From Acanthamoeba castellanii str. Neff (taxonomy: Eukaryota; Discosea; Longamoebia; Acanthamoebidae), in assembly GCF_000313135.1 (NCBI RefSeq), contig NW_004457328.1, positions 1 through 29,059 on the forward strand: 29,059 nt of DNA. The letters run 5' to 3'. The notes beneath the pieces are model-generated. The model saw nothing but the letters and a program-made list of their open reading frames with translations. It searched no databases and had not been told where the DNA came from. The position numbers were made by a program, and so were the translations under genes. This document shows, piece by piece, positions 1 through 10,638 of this stretch; positions within the stretch are counted from its first letter, which is position 1, and every line of letters starts with the position of its first letter.

Positions 1-2104
1 GATCTCAGTGCCTACGAGGAGCGCATCGCTGAGCTCGAGGTACCTCGCCACCGCCCCACCCACCACTTCTTCTTCTTTCTTCAGCGAAGATGGCTGAAAA
101 AGGTTACTCACTCCGTGGTCGTGCCGCGAACGCGCCCAGGCTGCCCTGGCCGACGAGAAGGAGCGAAGCGCCCAGCTCCAGGCCAAGGTACCCCACCCTT
201 CTCTGTTCTCTGTGCCGCCCCTCCCCCTTTGGGTGTGGCCAGTGCAGCCTACGGGCGTGGCCGTGCACCAGGCGACCTCCCGAGCTGGCCTGTTTTGAGC
301 GCACGCAGTGGCCAATTGGCGGCCGCAATTTTGTGTGAGGCGTTTAAATTGGTGGTGATGGGTGGACACCGGGTGGTGAATGCTGAGCTGGCCCTCACAC
401 GCTCCCTCGTGACTCGTCGACCGACAGGTGGTGGACCTCGAAATGCAGCTGCGCGCAGCCCAGTCGGGTGGCGGCGGCGGTGCCGGTACGCCTCCTTCCC
501 CCTTTAGACTGGTCTTTTCCACGGCAAGGGCCACGCCCACGGTCCCTTTGTTGCAACGCGCTGACCACCACCACCGCCGCCATTGGTGGTGTAACAGCTC
601 CGCCTCCGCCTCCTCCGGCGCCCGCCGCGCCTGCCCCACCGCCCCCGCCTGCTGCGGGTGGCGCACCGCCGCCCCCGCCCGCCGGTGGACCTCCTCCCCC
701 GCCTCCCCCCTCTGCCGGCGTACGCCTCCTCTCCTCCCTCTCCAGCCCTTCGTTGGCGCACCAGGCCGCTCGGCTGATCGTGTGTCGTGTCGTGTTGTGT
801 CGTGTCGTGTGTTTCGATGTGTAGCCGGCGCGCGGCGGTGCGGCCGACCCCAGGGCCGGTCTGCTCAACGCCATCGAGGGCTTCAGCAAGGGCAAGCTCA
901 AGAAGGCCCAGACGGTCGACAAGAGCGGCCCGGTGACCACCGCCGAGAAGGCCTCCAGCGGCGGCGGCGGCGGCGGTGGAGGTACTCTCCCGACCCTTTT
1001 TGCCACGGCCTCTCAAGTGGTCAAATCGACTCACGCGTGTGTATGTGTGGTGACCACAAAGGCAACTCCATCGCTGCGATGGCGGCGGCTAAGCGCAGTG
1101 CTCTCAAGTCGGCTCCCGGCGTGAGGTAACTTCTGCGCGCCTACACACGTTGGCGGTACTACTGGAGCAGGGACTAAACTTCCTCTTTGGGGGGGGGCGC
1201 AGGACCAAGTCGGGCCGCATCACGAAGGAGCAGGCCGATGCCAACAGATCGGCGGCGCTCAACCTGATCAACCTCAAGTCGGCCGGCGTCTCTGCTGCCC
1301 CCGCTGGCGGCGCAGCTGCTGCGGTATGGACACCTCCACCTCCGGTTCACTTTCCCCAAAGAGCGAAAGAGACGGACGTACTCACAACGTCCTTTCTCTT
1401 TCATTGTTGCGCACCCTATAGGACTCTCCCGGTCCCACCACCATCGACTTCCGCGCTGGCCTCAAGAGGTCTACCAGCCCTCCTTCACTCGCCGCCCCTG
1501 CGTACGCAGCCCACGCCACTCATCCTTCTTCTTCCTCCTCCTCTTTGCCACAACCTTCTAACCCACGCCTTCCTCCTCTTCTTCGTTCTTTTTCCCTCTT
1601 TTTGCCCTCGCGCAGCGCTAGTTCCGGAAGCAGGTAAGTTCAGCCGCTCATTTTTTGGGGTTTTTAGTAGTACTCACCATCTCGTCATTCGTCGTCGTTA
1701 TCATGGTGCAGCCCTTCCCCGGCCCTGAACGTGACACTGAGGAAGGCCCAGCCGCCGGCCGCTGGCGACGCGCCGGCCGCCGAGAGCGGCTCCGCCCCTT
1801 CGCCCGGGCTCAACGTCACCCTCAGGCGCGCCAACACGACTCCCCTCCAGTCGACCCAGCCCGCCGCCGACGCTTCTACGGCCGATTTCAGGTCGGGCCT
1901 CAAGTCGCTCAACACCGGTGCCGACAAGACCGTCTCCGGCCGTTACAAGGTACGCCGTCACAACCGCGTTGCCCACTATGTGGCCACAAAGGGCACTCAC
2001 CGGTTCTTGGTGCTCGGTGTGGACTGCAGGCCCCGAAGGCGGCCACGGGTCCTGCTCCGGAGATGAACTTCCGTGCCGGCCTCAAGCGCACCGGACCCCT
2101 GTAA
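1..2104 (+). CDS. Proline-rich, WH2/beta-thymosin-like actin-binding protein (5' partial)
   Basis: The start lies outside the window. Phase-consistent exons are 1-39, 140-187, 428-485, 598-719, 825-981, 1062-1125, 1203-1323, 1422-1501, 1616-1633, 1712-1949 and 2030-2104 (TAA). The first exons encode a charged, coiled-coil-like helix (AYEERIAELE, ALADEKERSAQLQAK). Exon 598-719 is almost pure Pro/Ala/Gly with runs of 5-7 prolines, as in FH1 or WASP-type profilin-binding segments. Exon 825-981 carries LLNAIEGFSKGKLKKAQTV followed by DKSGP, which fits the WH2/beta-thymosin G-actin motif and resembles Acanthamoeba actobindin (LKHAETVDKSGP, recalled). Downstream are three copies of an F-R-[AS]-G-L-K motif (exons 1422, 1712, 2030) and two LNVTLR[KR]A motifs. 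I infer a cytoplasmic, multivalent G-actin-binding and profilin-recruiting protein. The exon 2 start is uncertain. The exact family (verprolin/WIP, VASP-like or lineage-specific) is not resolved. Confidence 0.75.
779..813. repeat. TGTCG-type tandem repeat inside an intron
   Basis: A short array of GTGTC/GTGTT units lies just before the 3' splice site at 823-824 of the actin-binding protein gene. It is simple-sequence DNA with no sign of function. Confidence 0.7.
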
Positions 2105-2352
2105 AGCTGCGCCCGCGCTTCGTCGATGGCGGCTCTCCTTCGCCCCTGGCGTTCCTCACAACACGCGCATGTTGAGGCTCTTTATGCGTGGGACCCGGGA
2201 GTAGTCGTTGTAATATTTATTCCACACCCAAAAAATGTTGCGCAAGGACAGTGCCTGCCGTCTTGCGTGCTGTGTTGAGATGGAAACAAGTGCTCACAGA
2301 AATCTAATCACAAAGATTCACCAAAAACAAAACAAGGGGGCTCTGGCGAGCA
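2105..2352. other. Convergent intergenic region, 3' ends of two genes
   Basis: The + strand gene ends at 2104 and the - strand gene ends at 2353, so both 3' ends fall in this 248-base gap. It is AT-richer than the surroundings, with ATATTTATTCC near 2211 and an A-rich stretch near 2310-2335. No clear AATAAA hexamer and no ORF of substance were seen. Confidence 0.6.
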
Positions 2353-5300
2353 TCAGGCGGCCCACAAGATGGCCAGCAGCCGTTCGAAGGTGGCGGGCGT
2401 GCTGTGGATGTGGCCCTTCACGATGAACTCACCCAGGGCCTCAGCCACACGATTGAGCAGCTCTACACACGCGAGGGAATTGTGAGTGATTTCCATGGAG
2501 GCCAAAACAAGGTGGGGCGTCAAGGAGGTGCGCACCGGTGCAGTGCAGGAGACGATACTTCCACGAGAACATGCCCCGGTAGACGTAGATATGTCCCGGC
2601 TTGCCCGGCACGTCGACGAAGCAAAGCTGCGCCACCTATCATTGCGCACAAGGGATCAGATCGGGAGAACTCTGGTTGGTGAGATTGATTAACGGGATGT
2701 GCGGCCGCACCTGCTCAAAGAACGAGTTGATGTTGGAGTGGGGCGTCCTGGTGACTAGACCGGTACACACGACCAGCTGAGCCAGGAGCACCCAAATCTG
2801 AATGGGCACGTTGAGCTGCTCGGTCAGCACGAGGTTGATGAACTGGCCGTAGTAGTTGGCCCATGCCCTGGCTACCAGGCGAGGCTGGTCCTGCATCCGA
2901 CACGTGGCAAGCTGGTATTCGACCCCAAAGTGGAAAGGGAGAGAAAGAGAGCGACGTTAGCCCAACAGAACTGGAGGGGTAGGAGGAAAGCGGGCGTGGG
3001 TACCAGGCCGAGTGTAACGCGAACGCTGCCGTCCTCGGTCAGGTGACGGCGCACAGCATCGATGCCCCAGCGGTGATCCTCAACGATCTCCGTGCCGTCG
3101 TCGGACCACTCCACGACGCTGCATACGGCAAATGTGCTCAGCTTCGGAGCGAGCTGGAAGTCCAGCGTCACCGAAGTGCCCACTTCAATGCTCTCGTTCG
3201 CCACCTGGCAGCCAGATACAATTGCATAAGACTCCTGAAGACCGATAACATGACAACTCATTGCGTGGAGAGGGAGATACCTGCTCGAAGAGAGGCCGAA
3301 GACATTCCTCCATGCGGGAGTGCAGGATCGTCCGCGCCTGCTCAATCACGGGAAGTTTATCGGCGGGCGGTCGTCTGACTGGGTCCAGCTCGTCGACCTG
3401 CGAGGCGACCCCGAGCACGCAGGGAAACGGCCGCCTGGGATTGCTTTCCCTGCGAGGTCACCGGTGTGAATCCAAGGCTGTGTGCAGGTTCTGTAAGACG
3501 AGAGGACGCGTGGAGATGTACCTGATGAACTGGAGGACCTCCTTCAGGAACAGTAGGTTCTCCTTGTTTTGTTGGGTGTCGAGCTGCTTGGCCTTGGCCA
3601 CGAAGATGACGATGTCCGGATGGCCCTTGCGCAGCTCCTCCTTGATCAGCTCTGTGTGCGCAAGAAATGATACACTAGACGTTTAGTCCAGAGCGAACAG
3701 CCATTGGGGCGCAGGGCAGGGCGTACGGAGAGGAGTCTTCTCCGGGATGTAGACGAAGGACTTGAAGTCCTCATCCTCGTACACCACGTTGCTATCGAAT
3801 TCGGCATTGCCGCGGGAGTCCATGATCTTGATCTTGTCCCTGCCCAGGTTCAGATCTCGCCACTGCAGCAATGCAATAACAAAGCACTGATGATGAGCAT
3901 TGCGGGCGCGGCAGCGCGGAAACGCGATCGCGTACCTCACAGCCCATGGTCTCCTTGAGCACGCTGCTCACCTTACAGAGTTTAGCTCCGGCCAAGGCGT
4001 TGATGAACGATGACTTTCCCTCGCCTGTTTCAGAATGGTGAGCGGACGTATGAAGAAACTGCAGCGGTGTTGCGGCTGGAGAGGGCACGTACGTGTGCCG
4101 CCGATGATGAGGATACGGGTGGTGTGGTCGATCAAGGCCAATTCGAGGGCCTCCTTGAGGTCAATGTGCAGGTGCTCGTTCCCCGTGCAACGTTGGAGGG
4201 TCGATGAGAACACATCGAGGATGAACGCAATCTGGTTCGTTGACTCATCCTTCAAGCGCAACTGATCCAGCAGGCTGATGACGGGCTTGACTTGATTCTG
4301 CACATACCACATAGCATGCCAATCATCAGTCGGCACTACTGGCACAAAGCCAAGTTGCTCCTTAGAGTCTGGAGCTTACCAACTGATTCCTCTTTGCGAG
4401 CTCCACGAACTGGCAGTAGTCCCTGAAGAGGGTGTGATCTCTCGCAAACGTGGTGATGAATGGATCCTGTTTGGGGAAACCCATTAACACCCAGGTCCAG
4501 GGCGATTGCAGGGTGCTGAGATGGTCAGAGAGGCGGTAATACCTGTAGCATCGAGGCGGCGTTGTCTCGGCTGTGCTGAGGCTGAAGGCAGCGCTGGACG
4601 AAGTTGCGGAGGAATGGGTGCCAGTCACCATACTCCACGTCCTCAGCGTGCTGGATTTGGATCACCTCGGGCAGCTTGGCCAGACGGGCCAGCAGGAGGG
4701 CGACCTTGCCCACGCTCCAGATGTCGGATCTGTGGTCATAGTACATGCGACCCATTTCTGGCGGCCGCGTGACTATATGTCCCGCCTGGCTTACTGCCAT
4801 GTCGCCCTTCTTCAACACGCGGCCGCACCCTAGATCGGCTGTGTGCAATCCAATAGAGCTGTTAGTGATTTGAAAGAAGGAGCACAGGCTTTGCGAGACG
4901 TGGGACACGTACTCAACTTGACATGGCCGTCTGCCGTAAAGAGTATGTTGTCGGGCTTTGGCCATGGAATTGAAGTGACGATATCAGTGGGCGCACAAAC
5001 TGCATGCGTGGTCCGTATTTGGCGGCCGAGGGAAGGTACCTTGATATCACGGTGCAGGATACCGTGTTCCTCGAGGTAGACCAGGGCCGTGAGCACGCTC
5101 TTGAGAATAGTGGCCACATGTTCCTCTTTCATCTGGAAGAGCATGTCGTCCACGAGGTCCCAGGCGCTACCACCACCGCAATATTCCAGCACCACCTAAG
5201 GCCGGTATCCACAGCAGCACCAAGGGTTAGCCAAAAACAAAAGTGCGAGAAGAAGGGCAGAAGTACCCAAATGCTGTCGGCTCTGGGATTCTTGAAGGAA

Positions 5301-7254
5301 GCGCGACACTGCACAATCTCCGGACATTCACGGCACATCTGGAGCAGAGCGACTTCCTCAGGCTTCGACTCGGTCAAGACCTTCACCGCCACCTCTTCGC
5401 CGGTGGGCTTGTGAACGGCCTTGAACACGGACCCGAATGCGCTAAAGCGGGAGTTGGCTGAATGGTCAGCACAAGAAGAAGAAGAAGAAGGCTCTAACGA
5501 ATGTGCGGGAAGGTGTCGTGATGAGCGTACCCGCTGCCAAGGCGGCCGATTCGCGCGAGCTCCGAAGGCCGCATCTGGCGGGGATAGGTACCGGCCAAGC
5601 AGTCATGCAAGAAGCCGCGCACCTTCTCTGTGGTCAGATCGACGTTGTTGCTGACGTAGAACAGCTGGTTGTGCAGATCCTAGGAGAAGCAGGGGTGCGA
5701 ATTGAGTTGGTGTGGAAACAGGCAGTCGGGATGCGTACGTACGATGAAGGCAATGGTTGGGTTTTCGTTCCAGAGCCCGCACAGCCTGGCAAGCTGAGCG
5801 TCGAAGGGTGAGGGTCCATGGAAGAAGGCCAAATCACCCACGCTCGGCACGGTGCCCTCCTTGATGACCTCGTTGAGCATCGCTCGCAGGTCTTCAAAGG
5901 GTGTGGCATAGCGGCTGAGGGTCTGCAGGCAGTGGTGCGCCTTTAGTACAAGAGGGCCGTTGAGGTGCGTTCAGGAAGGGGAAGGACTGCGCACCAGGGC
6001 ATTTTGAGGGAAGAGGTAGACGAATCGATGCGAGAGCATGTAGTCGTAGAACTCCTCGGTGAGGGAGATCAGCACCGGTGGTGGCCTGTAGCCGTAGACC
6101 ATGGCCGGCGGGAGCCGCTTCGTGAACATGATCTGCTCTTCTTCGGCGCTCACCTTGCTGTCGAACAGACGACCGCCCGGCGGCACGCAAAGTCCGGTCA
6201 GGCCCAAGAACCCGACCTCGATGTTGGGCGCCCTGTCGTTGCTGCGTGTGTTGTAGGCCGAGATGAACTTGACGTGGAGATACTTGACCAGGACCGGCCT
6301 ATGCAAGGGCACGTAGACGGCACGATCGTCTGGTCCGATGTGGAGGTAGGCGAGCGGCAGAGGAAGAACCAGATCCGAAGGGACCTCATCCTGCACCAGG
6401 CTCCTACCCTCGTCGAGGTCGTTGAAGCACTCTGAGTACTCGCCTGGAACGGGCTCCGCTTCGTCGTCGGATGCCCCGTAGCCCCACACCGCCACGCTAC
6501 GGACCGGGTAGGGCCAGCCCGATGGCGCTGCATATATGAGGGTTGTCAGTGCCCGCGCATTCCACCAGCTGCCTTCCGGGCCGAGTGAGCGTACGTTGCC
6601 GCAAGACGAGCCCAGCAAGGAGGAAGCGGCCATCAGGTCGGTATCGGAGCACCAGGTCAAAGTTGGCACCTCGTGTGGTGACATGCACCCTGTCGTCGTC
6701 CGCCAGCGCCGCAGACACTCTTTCGTTGTCTCGCCTTCGCCAGCACCGCCCCACGTCAACAACCGCCTTGGTGCAGAAATGGAAGAGAAGGGCGAAAGGG
6801 AGACGAGAAGGGAGAGGAAAAGGGGGGGGGGCACAAACTTGATTCGGCAGCCGCTGCTGAGCTTCCTGCGGTTGTGGTGCTCTTGTAGGGTACGCACGCC
6901 CCATGGCTGCTTTCCTAGACTCAAGCCCTCGTCGCCGTTGTCGAGCTGCTCGCTCTGCACCTCCTCGTCGCTCTTGTTGCCGTTGTAGGCCACCGCCACG
7001 AAGTGGGCATTGCCAAAGGGTGGCACGACGCCGCCCGAACCGCCCGACGTGCCGGTCGTAACGGGTGCTTCTCCCTCGCCATCTGCATCGCCAAATGAGG
7101 TAGAAAGGCGACCGTCGATGGATTGGAGCATCAGAGGGGTCAGTATCAGCTCTTCACTTTCTGTAAGGCTCACCGAGTTCCAATCGAAAGCTTCCCCTTC
7201 GCCATCAGAGGCGAATTGGGCCTCATCTTTGGTGTCGAATTCGCAGCAATCCAT
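2353..7254 (-). CDS. Jelly-roll / thioredoxin-like / protein kinase / P-loop GTPase multidomain protein
   Basis: Eighteen exons join in phase: 7254-6839, 6734-6595, 6527-5995, 5922-5743, 5679-5592, 5457-5267, 5195-5040, 4955-4913, 4838-4543, 4466-4380, 4297-4093, 4024-3936, 3862-3727, 3651-3522, 3434-3281, 3234-3004, 2890-2711, 2635-2353 (about 1178 residues if one surplus base is discounted). Residues about 60-360 look like a beta jelly roll (PVRSVAVWGYG, VKYLHVKFISAY, IEVGFLGLTG). Residues 364-452 have a thioredoxin-like pattern (DLAFFHGPSPFDAQLARLCG, NPTIAFID). A kinase fills 453-675: weak glycine loop FSAFGSV, VAVK lysine, HRDIKPDN, DLG in place of DFG, RPPE. A GTPase follows: RILIIGGTREGKSSF (G1), DSRG (G3), GVASQVDEL (G4-like). 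The first in-frame ATG was chosen as start. The first donor could instead be near 6893. The last exon has a frame break at the GGGG run 2514-2517. One gene is inferred from continuous phase; a split into two genes is possible. Confidence 0.7.
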
Positions 7255-7484
7255 TTTCCAGCCAAGGCCACGCAGATTTAGATCACCTCGGCTGCAGTAG
7301 TGCGGAGGAATGAAGGGCAGAACTTGGGTATGCTGATCGTCCTGGTGCAAAAGATGTTTGTATGTCTCCTTTTCTGCCGAAGCTCGTGCCTCGCATTCTT
7401 GCACTCAAGAATTCAAAAGAAGAAAAGAAGCAAAAAAGTCGACAGAGCACGGTGGCCGAGCGTGGCAGCGTGATGAAGTTGAGT
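7255..7484. other. Intergenic region between two - strand genes
   Basis: These 230 bases separate the stop of the JMJD8-like gene (7485) from the proposed ATG at 7254. They hold the upstream gene's 3' UTR and the downstream gene's promoter or 5' UTR. The reading frame is open from 7254 up to 7404 but has no upstream ATG, so a further 5' exon cannot be excluded. Confidence 0.5.
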
Positions 7485-8744
7485 CTAGAGGAATGTTGAC
7501 ATGAATACAACAAACTCCCCGATGTTGAGTGTGCTGTGCCACCAACCTGAGGGAATGTACAACACCTGATGTATCAGGGTAGCATTGAACGTTAGCAAAG
7601 AACATGTCGTTGACATCGTGTTAGCCTACCTCTCCAACATCAAGGGTGCACTCCAGCGGTCGGTCAAGAGGACCCAACGATGGATAAACGTTATGCAGCC
7701 ACCTGGGGAATGCGAGTTATGCATCAGTAGCATGGTAAGGGCCACCAGTGAGGACTTAGCCTACCTGAGCGTCGTCTCGTTGGGATCAAATAGTGGCGTG
7801 TACGAGGGCGGATACAAGAACCATCTCTTCGTGGGGGCCAAATTGCAGAATGAGACGAGGGTGAGCAGGCAAAGCACGGAGAAGGGAACTACCTTTCGGC
7901 CATGCAGAACTTCGGCGAAGACAGCCCCGTGCGTGTGCAAGGGAACACCGCTGCCTGCACGACACATCAGGTCTCTCCTTTTCATTGATCGCACGAGGAA
8001 CGGAATCATGCTGCACGTACCGTGTCCGGCAAAACCAAAGCTCAGTGACGGATGCGGTGCTGTCGTGTTGGTAGCGTGCCAAGGAGGCAGCACGTAGGTG
8101 GCGAACAGAGCTTGGAACTGCGCAGAGATGAACGTCACACACCAATCAAGAAAAAAGGGGCAAGCAGCAGTACCGAAGTGTGGTCGTTGTCACCGAAGTG
8201 ATAGAAGGTGGAATCGCCTCTGTCGCTAAGTGTGGTCGGGCGGTCGACAATCTGGGCGGTGTACTGCTTAAGAGTCATTCTTCTTTTGGCGTAGCTGTTG
8301 GTGTTGGCGGTGGACAGGACCAGGCTCTTCTCGCCATAGTCCTTCACCAGCCTTTCCTGCATTACGCGTTTTGTAAGCCGCGATACGCAGACAACCTAGG
8401 ACCTCGTACCTTGGTGGTGAGAGAACGGAACGCCGCGTTGAGTTCAAGGGGCACCGCTATGATAACAGGCTCCCTCTCCTCGTGCAGGCTAAACAGGAAG
8501 CGACACCATCACTCTTAGAGGCGGCGCGCATAGAGACTGAAGGGCCGGGAGATAAGGAGGTCAGGTACCTCTCAAATTCCTCCTGGGTGAGGAGCGAGCG
8601 TCGAGCAAGGGAGCAGAGGGGTGAGTCAATCGATCCATTATTCTGAAGCTGCTCCGGTGGCTGGGCCAGCACAGCTTGCACGAGGCCCAGGACAACCACC
8701 AGCCACACCGCCGCCATCAGCAGCTGGAGTTTGCACGCATCCAT
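7485..8744 (-). CDS. JMJD8: JMJD8-like JmjC-domain protein with signal peptide
   Basis: Eight exons fit in phase: 8744-8569, 8488-8410, 8356-8174, 8117-8021, 7954-7893, 7826-7765, 7702-7630, 7565-7485 (TAG), giving 270 residues, near the size of animal JMJD8. The start MDACKLQLLMAAVWLVVVLG is a signal peptide ending near AVLAQ. The body follows JMJD8 order: STANTNSYAKRRMTLKQY, STFYHFGDND, SLSFGFAG, GVPLHTHGAVFAEVLHGRK, RWFLYPP, PLECTLDVGEVLYIP, GWWHSTLN. The cupin has HTH where classical JmjC enzymes have H-x-D/E, plus a distal WWH histidine. JMJD8 is reported as an ER-lumen JmjC protein with debated catalysis; ER residence here is inferred from the signal peptide. It is divergent from the carrier gene across 236 bases. 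Confidence 0.88.
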
Positions 8745-8980
8745 CCCCTGCAGCTGTCGCACCACTTGGTGTGCTTCTCTCAGATCAGGTTCTCTGCGGT
8801 GGTGCTGACGTCAGCTTTACCGACGAAGGGTCAGCGATGCGAGTAATTTGGTAGGTGGCCGACCCTGTAAGTTCCAAGAAGACGTCCGAGAAAGAAGAAC
8901 GCGGCCAAGGTTCCCTCCTGCCATCTTCCCTCGATCAACAACTCAACACGCACAAACGGGCGTGAGAGTAATTGGGAGAG
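8745..8980. promoter_or_regulatory. Divergent promoter region with TGACGTCA palindrome
   Basis: This 236-base gap separates the ATGs of the JMJD8-like gene (-) and the SLC25 carrier (+). It contains the perfect 12-base palindrome GCTGACGTCAGC at 8804-8815, whose core TGACGTCA is the classical CRE/bZIP octamer. No TATA box is evident. Factor binding is inference only. Confidence 0.4.
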
Positions 8981-10499
8981 ATGACAACGACGGAGCATAA
9001 GGGCGCTGTACCTGCAGCGGTAGCTCCGCGCAAGGATCCTGTGCGGACGGCCAACTACCTCCTCTACGGTGCTATCGCTGGCATTTGCTCCAAGACTGCC
9101 ACCGCACCACTAGAGCGGCTTCGCATCTTGCAAATGGTCCGAATCGATTTCCGCCAATTTATTTTGATTTATTTTGATTTAATAATCCCTGAATCTCTCT
9201 CGTTGCAGGTGGAGCACCTCCATGGTGGCGAGGGTCGCTATCAGGGCATTTTACGGCCACTCCTGATCATCGCCAGAGAAGAGGTAAGTGCGTTCCACGT
9301 GTGCCGGCGTGTGTTGTGCTCTCTTTCTCTGACCCAGAACAACGTCTCGTGTGTGCGTGCTGTTATCCAGGGCATCCGGGGGTATTGGAAGGGCAACGCG
9401 ACCAACGTGGTGCGGATCATACCCACCTCGGCAGCCCGCTTCTACACGTTTGAGATCTACAAGACGTTCCTGCGGCGGTTTGTGCGACGGGACCAACTCA
9501 ACACGGTACGCGGTGTGCAACCACCACCACCGCCACGTGCCACGTGCCATGATGATCTCGCTGCTGTGGTCGCTCACTGCCGCTGTCCAGGGCGAAGTGT
9601 TGCTGGCCTCGGCCTCGGCCGGTACGACGGCGGCGGTGGTGACCTTCCCGATGGACTTCGTGCGCACCCGGTTGACCGTACAGACCGCCGGCAACACGTA
9701 CGTGTGCGAGGCATCCCTCCATTGCCACGCGCGCGGGGTGGGTGGCGCTTCTGCTGACGTGGCAGGTGATGTGTGCGTGTGCGCGCAGCTACTACCGGGG
9801 CGTGACGAATGCGGTGCTTTCGATCTACCGGCAAGAGGGCCTGCTCGGGTTCTACAAAGGCGTCACGGCGGCCGTTCTCGTACGCTCGCAAATCCCACCC
9901 ATGACCCCAACGTCGCCTTAGACGTCTACCTATCTGACGGCTTTCGCAGAACACGGCGCCCTATATTGCAATCAACTTCACGACCTACGAGAAGCTGAAG
10001 GAGTACACTCAAGCCGGCGGTGGTTCGATTAGCTCTTCCTGGTTGCGCGCCTCGGTGCACGCGCAGTCACGACTCATAAAAAAGTAACACCTCCTCCAAC
10101 ACAGGGTCGCCCGGCACGGTGCTTTCGCTGGCCATGGGCGCAATCGCCGGCACGCTGGCCACCACGATCAGCTACCCGGCCGATCTGATCCGGAAGCGGA
10201 TCATCGTGCAGGAGATGGGCGGCAAGGAGGGCACCTACGGCGGCATCTCCGACGCCGTCAGAAAGGTACCTCGCTCTCGGCCACTACGAGGCCTTCTGGT
10301 ACACCTCATGTTATCGCCACGGGAGGGACTCACTGGTGGCTACTCTGTGCACTCCTCTCTTGTCCGCCAGATCATGAGGGAGGAGGGACCCAAGGGATTC
10401 TACAGAGGCCTGACGGCGACCTATCTCAAGGTGGTGCCCTCCACGGCCGTTACGTGGTGGGTCATCGAACTCTGCAGGTCCCTCTCCACCAACCCATAA
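8981..10499 (+). CDS. Mitochondrial carrier family (SLC25) protein
   Basis: Eight exons: 8981-9136, 9209-9283, 9371-9505, 9591-9697, 9789-9879, 9950-10019, 10105-10265, 10371-10499 (TAA), giving 307 residues, the standard carrier length. The threefold repeat is clear. Signature motifs P-x-[DE]-x-x-[RK]-x-[RK] appear as PLERLRI, PMDFVRTRL and PADLIRKRI, each at the end of an odd-numbered helix. They are followed by loops such as GIRGYWKGNATNVVRIIPTS, GLLGFYKGVTAAVL and GPKGFYRGLTATYLKVVPST. Location would be the inner mitochondrial membrane. The GN-x-TNVVRI-x-P pattern is typical of the branch holding Ca-dependent ATP-Mg/Pi carriers and the CoA carrier SLC25A42. There is no N-terminal EF-hand domain, so a nucleotide or CoA-type carrier is likelier. 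The substrate is inferred, not shown. ATG 8981 is the first in-frame ATG. Confidence 0.92.
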
Positions 10500-10638
10500 T
10501 ACTCTCTTTCTTCTTCTTCTCTCTCTCTCTTTCTCAGTCTCATTCATTTTATTGTCGTTATTGTACATAAGACTGGATGTCATTGAACATGTCGAGCCTT
10601 CATTGTTGATCAACATCACGTCATCATGTCATGTAAGA
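10500..10638. other. Convergent 3' region with CT-rich tract
   Basis: These 139 bases lie between the carrier stop (+) and the stop of the acidic protein gene (-). A pyrimidine-rich tract (TTCTTCTTCTCTCTCTCTCT type) runs from about 10504 to 10537. No gene was seen. Confidence 0.6.

Noticed and set aside
395..1006. - strand Gly/Pro-rich open frame opposite the actin-binding gene
   Set aside because: It arises from the complement of the polyproline and polyglycine exons and their introns.
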